DNA from: a virus
Reading direction: 5' to 3' (one strand)
DNA length: 26,064 nt
IMG/VR virus record: IMGVR_UViG_3300033145_001111
Coordinates: 1 to 26,064 of that record
In this document: positions 21,582-26,064 of the stretch, piece after piece
Layout of the letters: every line of letters begins with the position of its first letter
Numbering within the stretch: the stretch's first letter is position 1
Translations under genes and position numbers: made by a program
Notes under the pieces: generated by a model
The model's database searches: none
What the model was told of the DNA's origin: nothing
What the model saw: the letters and a program-made list of their open reading frames with translations, nothing else

Positions 21582-24500
21582 ATGGTAATTTTAACACATA
21601 AAAAGCACACAGGAAGCCATACAATAAAAATAATGTTATTTTGTATAGTAATGCTTATGTCAATTTCACTTATTTCTGCCTTTGAATTTGATAATATTCA
21701 AAACATTAAGGAAACTATTGGGAAAGCTGGATATAAAGATATTGAGATTAAAAATGCTTTTGGATTAGGAGAAACCCTATGGAGTGGAACTTTAGATTCT
21801 AATACAAATACTTGTGGAATTAATTGTGAAGCAATACAAACTATAACTTTGCATGAAGATGGAAGTTTAATTGATGATGTAATATTTAAAACATTAAAAG
21901 AAGATGAAAGTTGGAAAGAAGAATCTATTATAAGTTATAACCTTCAAATAAAAATAGGAGAAGAATCTTATGAAGTTGATGATTATGAATCTCAATGTTC
22001 TAAATTACTTCATATAAATGGATCAATGTATCAAAGTTGTGAACAAGTTCAAACTGGAAGTCATACAGAATATAATTATGAATGGGAAGATTATATTATT
22101 GGAACTGAATTAGAAGCAGGAATTTATGAAGTTAAATTAAGTGGAAAGAAAAAAATGAGTAGAACTGTTGATTGGATTTATAAAACTCAGGGAGAAACTT
22201 TAAATGAATGGGCTACTTGGGAAGGTAGTAATTTAGGAGTTGGACTTATAAGTTATTATAAATTAGATGATAATTTAGCAACTACAAATGTTATAGATAT
22301 AGGTGGAACAAATAATGGAACTGCTTCTGCTAATACCAATACTTTAGATGCTACTGGAATATTAGGAACTGCTTTCGATTTTAATAATGCAGAAGAAGTA
22401 GATTTAAATGCTGTAGTTTTACCTTTAACTGGGCCATTAACATTTAATCACTGGGTTAAGTTTAGTACAACTGGAAGTCAAATAAGTATTGAACAAAATA
22501 ATGGGGGAGCAGGAAGATTAATATTTTATCCTTATAGGGATGGAAAAATTGCTCTTCAAGTTGATACTGATAGAATTATAGATTATACAATAGATATTTC
22601 AAATAATGATTGGCATATGCTTACTATAAGAAGAAACTCAACTGATGATTGGAGTTTATGGATGAATGGAGTTCATACAATTTCTGCAAATGAAAATGCA
22701 GCTTTAGAAAATACTCCTACTTTTATTTCTGATGATGGTGCAGAAGATATGGAAGGATTAATAGATGAAGTAGGGTTTTGGAATATTGCTTTAACAGCAC
22801 AACAAATAGAAGATTTGTGGAATGGTTCAACAGGATTAAATTTTGTAGGAGAAGGTTTTGGAGTTACCTTAAATTCTCCTGATGATTTAGATAGTTTATC
22901 TGCAAATAATATTGATTTCAATGGAACAGCTATAATATTTGGAGGAGATAGTTTAGTTAATATGAGTTTATGGCATAATGGAACCGGAACTTGGGAAAGA
23001 AACCAAACAGAACTTTTAACAGGAACTATTAATAGCACAATATTTAATTCAGATTTTATAGATGGAACTTATTTATGGAATATTGAATCTTGTAATGATA
23101 ATGGAGAATGTGTTTTTGCACCTGCAAATAGAACTTTTACAGTAGATACTACCTTCCCAAAAATTACAATTAACAATCCAACATCGATTGTAGATTTTGG
23201 AATCTTAGGGAGAAATGAAACACTAAATTGGAGTGTTAGTGATGTTGATTTAGATAGTGTTTGGTTTGGATATAATGGAACTAATACAAGTTTATTTGGA
23301 GCAAGTAATACTACTAAATTTTTATTAACAAACACCCCTCATAATCTAACATTTTGGGCAAATGATAGTTTAGGAAATACTAATTCAAGTTTTATATCCT
23401 GGAATTATAGTTTATTTCAAACAGCAGAATCATTTGTAACATCTACAGTTTCTGGAGCAGTAAATCCATTTACACTAAATATTACTACTAATGGAACACC
23501 AATAACCATTGTATATTTAAATTATAATGGAACTACAAGTTTAGCATCAATCTCTTCTAGTGGTAATGATTTTATTATAACAAAAAACCAAATATCCCCT
23601 GTAGTTTCAGTATCAAAAGAAGTTCCTTTTTTCTGGAATATAACCCAACAGGGAGGAGGAACTAAATTAACTGATACACAAAATCAAACAGTTGATCCTA
23701 TTCAAATTAACAAAACTTGTGGTGCAGGTTCTTCTGTAATATATAACTTTACTATTTCAGATGAAATAACCCAAGCAAAACTTGTGGGTGCAACAGAAAA
23801 TACTTCTGTTAAAATAGATTTAGATTTATACACTTCTGATAGGGCATTAAAATTATTAGATTCTTTTAATGAGTATTCTGAATTAAATTCTGCAGCAATA
23901 TGTATTAATAATAATTTAAGTGGAGGAGAACAATATAATTTAGATTTACAAGTTCAATATGGTGCAACTGCTTATTCTTCTGAGTTTTATAATATAGAAA
24001 GAGCCACACTTAATTCAAGCACACTTTCACAAAATATAACTTTATATGATTTACCAACTGCAAACACACAGAAATTTAAATTAAGAGTTAGAGATACTTC
24101 TTTCTTACCTATTGATGGTGCTTTAATAAAAATACAAAGGAAGTATATTGAGAATGGAACTTTCTTCACAACAGAAATTCCAAAGGCAGATGAAGGAGGA
24201 ATAAGTTCTGCTTCATTACAAGTTAATGATATAATCTATAACTTCTTTATATTTGATGCAGGAGAATTAATTGCTTCATTTACAAATGTAAGAGCAGTTT
24301 GTCAAACACCATTAGTATCACAATGTGAAATAGATTTCAATGCTTTTCAATCAGAAATAACTATTCCTAATTTTGAAGAAGGAGATGATTTTAATTTTAC
24401 ATTAGGCTTTAATGAAACTTCAAGATTAGTTTCAACACAATTTATAATCCCTAGTGGAGAACCCTCAACAGTTCAATTAATTGTAATTAGAGAAGATACA

Positions 24501-24893
24501 TTAGGAACTGCAGTTTGTTCAGATACTTTAACTTCTTCTGCAGGAACATTAACTTGTACTGTTCCTGCTAGTTTTGGGAATGCTACAGTTCTTGCTAAGT
24601 TATTTAAAGATGATGAAGAACAAGGAAAAGGGAATATTAAGTTAGATCAAAAATCCTCAGATATTTTTGCAGGGGTTCTAGTTTTCCTTTCAGTATTAGT
24701 TATGATGACTTTAGTTGGAGTAGGAGTTTCAGATAATCCAGTAGTTACTGGGGTATTTTTGTTTGTAGGAGTAATATTATTATTCGGAATAAACTTAGTG
24801 AATAATACTGGATTTATTGGAGCAACAGCAACAATACTATTCTTTGCAATAGCCATTATATTAGTAATAATAAAAGCAGCGAGGAGATCTTAA
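21582..24893 (+). CDS. Large LamG surface protein with membrane anchor (putative spike)
   Basis: 1103 residues from ATG 21582. A basic start and signal/hydrophobic segment (about 1-34) are followed by an N-terminal domain with Cys. A LamG domain spans about 220-420, opening GLISYYKLDDNLATTN and closing IDEVGFWNIALTAQQIEDLW. Ig-like repeats follow (about 425-620, VTLNSPDDLDSLSANNIDFN and FNGTAIIF types). Further beta domains include a possible carboxypeptidase-like unit (KLRVRDTSFLPIDGALIKI). The C-terminal anchor has two or three helices from about 1020, ending AARRS. Very many sequons. Probably the main host-attachment spike. ATG 21582 is preferred over the TTG at 21570. Confidence 0.8.
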   Translation: MVILTHKKHTGSHTIKIMLFCIVMLMSISLISAFEFDNIQNIKETIGKAGYKDIEIKNAFGLGETLWSGTLDSNTNTCGINCEAIQTITLHEDGSLIDDVIFKTLKEDESWKEESIISYNLQIKIGEESYEVDDYESQCSKLLHINGSMYQSCEQVQTGSHTEYNYEWEDYIIGTELEAGIYEVKLSGKKKMSRTVDWIYKTQGETLNEWATWEGSNLGVGLISYYKLDDNLATTNVIDIGGTNNGTASANTNTLDATGILGTAFDFNNAEEVDLNAVVLPLTGPLTFNHWVKFSTTGSQISIEQNNGGAGRLIFYPYRDGKIALQVDTDRIIDYTIDISNNDWHMLTIRRNSTDDWSLWMNGVHTISANENAALENTPTFISDDGAEDMEGLIDEVGFWNIALTAQQIEDLWNGSTGLNFVGEGFGVTLNSPDDLDSLSANNIDFNGTAIIFGGDSLVNMSLWHNGTGTWERNQTELLTGTINSTIFNSDFIDGTYLWNIESCNDNGECVFAPANRTFTVDTTFPKITINNPTSIVDFGILGRNETLNWSVSDVDLDSVWFGYNGTNTSLFGASNTTKFLLTNTPHNLTFWANDSLGNTNSSFISWNYSLFQTAESFVTSTVSGAVNPFTLNITTNGTPITIVYLNYNGTTSLASISSSGNDFIITKNQISPVVSVSKEVPFFWNITQQGGGTKLTDTQNQTVDPIQINKTCGAGSSVIYNFTISDEITQAKLVGATENTSVKIDLDLYTSDRALKLLDSFNEYSELNSAAICINNNLSGGEQYNLDLQVQYGATAYSSEFYNIERATLNSSTLSQNITLYDLPTANTQKFKLRVRDTSFLPIDGALIKIQRKYIENGTFFTTEIPKADEGGISSASLQVNDIIYNFFIFDAGELIASFTNVRAVCQTPLVSQCEIDFNAFQSEITIPNFEEGDDFNFTLGFNETSRLVSTQFIIPSGEPSTVQLIVIREDTLGTAVCSDTLTSSAGTLTCTVPASFGNATVLAKLFKDDEEQGKGNIKLDQKSSDIFAGVLVFLSVLVMMTLVGVGVSDNPVVTGVFLFVGVILLFGINLVNNTGFIGATATILFFAIAIILVIIKAARRS

Positions 24894-25324
24894 TGGGAAG
24901 TCAGATAACATTAACAATGTCTTTAGTATTTATAGCATTATTCTCAATAGCAATAATGGGATTTGCTATTGGATTTGCAAATGATAATGATGCTGTAATT
25001 AGTGTTGCAGATGATTCAGAAATTGATACTTTTTATTCAGATACGAGGAGTGATTTAACTACTGCAAAGTCAGATAGTGAAGGAACTTATGCTTCTATTA
25101 TAGATACTACTGTTGAACCTGGAAGTGATGTTGCACAATCTGCAGGGCCATTTGCAGTTAATGTAAAGAATGTTGTTGGAGTTGGAAAAAATGTTATTAA
25201 AGTTCCTTATCAGAAAATATTTGGAAGTGGAGCAGGATTTGGAATATTTTTCACAATCTTTGGTGCAGTAATATTATTCTTATTCGGATTATATTTATAT
25301 AAAACTTTAAGAGGAAATCCATAA
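24893..25324 (+). CDS. 143-residue two-helix membrane protein
   Basis: Helices at about 7-29 and 110-136 enclose an acidic Ser/Thr/Asp-rich loop (DDSEIDTFYSDTRSD...). The layout resembles the capsid-like proteins (helix, polar loop, helix, basic end TLRGNP), but the sequences are not clearly related. TAATG overlaps on both sides. Likely a minor structural membrane protein. Confidence 0.7.
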   Translation: MGSQITLTMSLVFIALFSIAIMGFAIGFANDNDAVISVADDSEIDTFYSDTRSDLTTAKSDSEGTYASIIDTTVEPGSDVAQSAGPFAVNVKNVVGVGKNVIKVPYQKIFGSGAGFGIFFTIFGAVILFLFGLYLYKTLRGNP

Positions 25325-25656
25325 TGGCATATTTATATAATTTACCCAATGCAACATCAGGAGCAGATACAATCTTATCACAAACTACAAATGTATTCCC
25401 CGCATTTACTCCATTAATATTATTCTTTGTATTTGGAGTTGTATTCCTTGGTGGAATTGCAAGACAAAGAGTAAAAACAGGAACAGCAGATTACTCTGCT
25501 TGGGCAATAATTGCATCAATGGCAACATTACTTCCAGCATTATTATTCTCAGTAAGTGCAGGATTTATTAGATTAGATTGGCTAATAATAGTTGTATCTT
25601 TGAATTTATTATCTGCCGTATGGTTTTTTATGGATAGAAAGATAAGTGAAGTCTAG
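25324..25656 (+). CDS. 110-residue three-helix membrane protein
   Basis: Helices at about 27-48, 62-81 and 86-103, with a short basic loop (GGIARQRVKTGTADYS) between the first two. Last gene before the capsid promoter. Probable virion membrane component. No oligo-T tract follows, so late transcripts may read into the capsid genes. Confidence 0.7.
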   Translation: MAYLYNLPNATSGADTILSQTTNVFPAFTPLILFFVFGVVFLGGIARQRVKTGTADYSAWAIIASMATLLPALLFSVSAGFIRLDWLIIVVSLNLLSAVWFFMDRKISEV

Positions 25657-25678
25657 TTGTAACAGAAACAAAAACTGC

Positions 25679-25693
25679 TGTAACAATGTTACA
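25679..25693. promoter_or_regulatory. Palindromic operator upstream of the capsid gene
   Basis: TGTAACAATGTTACA is the exact reverse complement of the 14662-14676 operator. It lies about 75 nt before the capsid ATG, upstream of the likely TATA region rather than over the start. Binding here could therefore activate rather than block. A half-site TGTAAC lies just upstream near 25659. Confidence 0.7.
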
Positions 25694-25696
25694 TTA

Positions 25697-25768
25697 CAAA
25701 TAAAAAGGACAAATACTTCTGATTATCATTAACTTTAATACTATTATTATTGTAAGGAGGTATAAAAT
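25697..25768 (+). promoter_or_regulatory. Capsid-gene promoter and Shine-Dalgarno leader
   Basis: An A-rich TATA-like segment near 25697-25706 (AAATAAAAA), or the TTTAATA near 25735, precedes the start; the box is not as clear as at other promoters. A strong Shine-Dalgarno, AAGGAGGT (25754-25761), lies 7-8 nt before ATG 25769. This contrasts with the mostly leaderless genes and suits a highly made structural protein. No gene is seen in 25657-25768. Confidence 0.6.
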
Positions 25769-26064
25769 ATGTTTAATCAAAAAAAAGCTCAGACAGGTGG
25801 TTTAATTACTAGCTTAGTCTTTGGAATTGCTTCATTAGTTATTGGAGTAATAATTGCTTTTGTAATAGTTTCAACTTTAACAGGTGCAGGATTATTAACT
25901 GGAACTTACCAATCATCAGCAGGAAATTTAAGTTCTAATTTCACAGCAGGTGTAGATCAAGTATCAGCTAAAATTCCAACAGTATTACTTGTTGCAGCTA
26001 TCGTTCTAATCTTAGGTGTTCTAGCTATCTTAGTTGGAGTATGGCAAAAGATGAGAATAGGTGG
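25769..26064 (+). CDS. Putative major capsid-like membrane protein, 5' part (continues at 1-67)
   Basis: The full product across the junction is 102 residues. A short polar N-terminus (FNQKKAQTGG) precedes a long helix (about residues 12-36). A short Thr/Ser/Gly/Asn loop carries two N-glycosylation sequons (NLS, NFT). A second helix (about 69-92) precedes a basic tail. Two hydrophobic helices joined by a Thr/Ser/Gly-rich loop in about 100 residues is the layout of spindle-shaped-virus capsid proteins (SSV1 VP1, His1 VP21). That family link is inference from layout, not from a database match. The start has a strong Shine-Dalgarno (GGAGG at 25756-25760, 8 nt ahead), which suits high expression and is rare in this genome. 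A near-identical hairpin follows in the next gene. Alternative: a pilin-like or other membrane structural protein. Confidence 0.75.
   Translation, partial: MFNQKKAQTGGLITSLVFGIASLVIGVIIAFVIVSTLTGAGLLTGTYQSSAGNLSSNFTAGVDQVSAKIPTVLLVAAIVLILGVLAILVGVWQKMRIG
26011..26064. repeat. Direct terminal repeat, right copy
   Basis: Identical to bases 1-54. If one copy is removed, the genome is a 26,010-bp circle. The repeat ends in the Met-Arg-Ile-Gly-Gly part of the capsid-like gene that starts at 25769. Confidence 0.9.

Noticed and set aside
1-26064. CRISPR array, rRNA, tRNA or insertion sequence
   Set aside because: No regularly spaced repeats, no rRNA or tRNA signature and no transposase gene or terminal inverted repeats were seen.

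Overview
The window looks like one complete, circular, AT-rich archaeal virus genome. Its first 54 bases are identical to its last 54. Joining the ends restores an uninterrupted 102-residue coding frame, so the unique length is 26,010 bp. The archaeal assignment rests on TATA-box promoters about 25-30 nt ahead of starts with little or no leader, oligo-T termination, pilin-like N-termini and an OB-fold-like ssDNA-binding protein. The low GC, the many tiny genes and the LamG-rich secreted proteins suggest a DPANN host (Pacearchaeota/Woesearchaeota type). That host assignment is inference. The small two-helix capsid-like proteins, with no terminase, portal or tail-tube gene seen, point to a spindle-shaped (fusellovirus/halospivirus-like) or other membrane-containing virion rather than a tailed phage.

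Layout. (1) 25769 through the junction to 3340: two tandem capsid-like genes with nearly identical transmembrane hairpins, the second carrying a large extra ectodomain, an oligo-T terminator, then a secreted LamG/fibre-like adhesin. (2) 3341-8090: replication block with its own TATA box. It holds a small beta-barrel-like protein, a 36-residue gene, an HNH protein, an SF3 (D5-like) helicase, an SD-led ssDNA-binding protein, two structured noncoding stretches, and a run of tiny, mostly Cys-containing genes. (3) 8088-11489: a catalytic-domain-only tyrosine recombinase followed by accessory genes, including a Dam-like adenine methyltransferase and a compact C5-cytosine methyltransferase. Five genes here start in the identical context AAAATGGGAA. 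(4) 11490-13081: a ribbon-helix-helix regulator with a palindromic operator, then membrane and coiled-coil genes, including an unusual long overlap of two frames at an A7 run. (5) 13078-14592, the only minus-strand block: an unknown protein, a P-loop ATPase (Zot/packaging-like) and a small membrane protein. (6) 14593-25656: a divergent promoter and a long, tightly overlapping plus-strand operon. It encodes a large basic protein, two LamG proteins that each carry one half of the capsid-like hairpin, several membrane proteins and a 1103-residue surface protein. (7) 25657-25768: the promoter of the main capsid-like gene.

How it fits together. The SF3 helicase, ssDNA-binding protein and perhaps the HNH protein would replicate a circular genome. 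The recombinase could integrate it or resolve multimers. The methyltransferases would protect or mark the DNA. The plus-strand operon and the junction genes would build and decorate the particle. A 15-bp palindrome present at both the late-operon promoter and the capsid promoter, plus a related palindrome directly before the RHH gene, suggests one regulator linking these units.

The most unusual feature is a capsid-like transmembrane-hairpin family that appears in plain form, with an inserted ectodomain, and split across two LamG genes. No stretch longer than 300 bases lacks a gene. The largest gaps are 6927-7098, 3341-3502, 6424-6575 and 25657-25768. All function calls are by reading motifs; no database search was possible.
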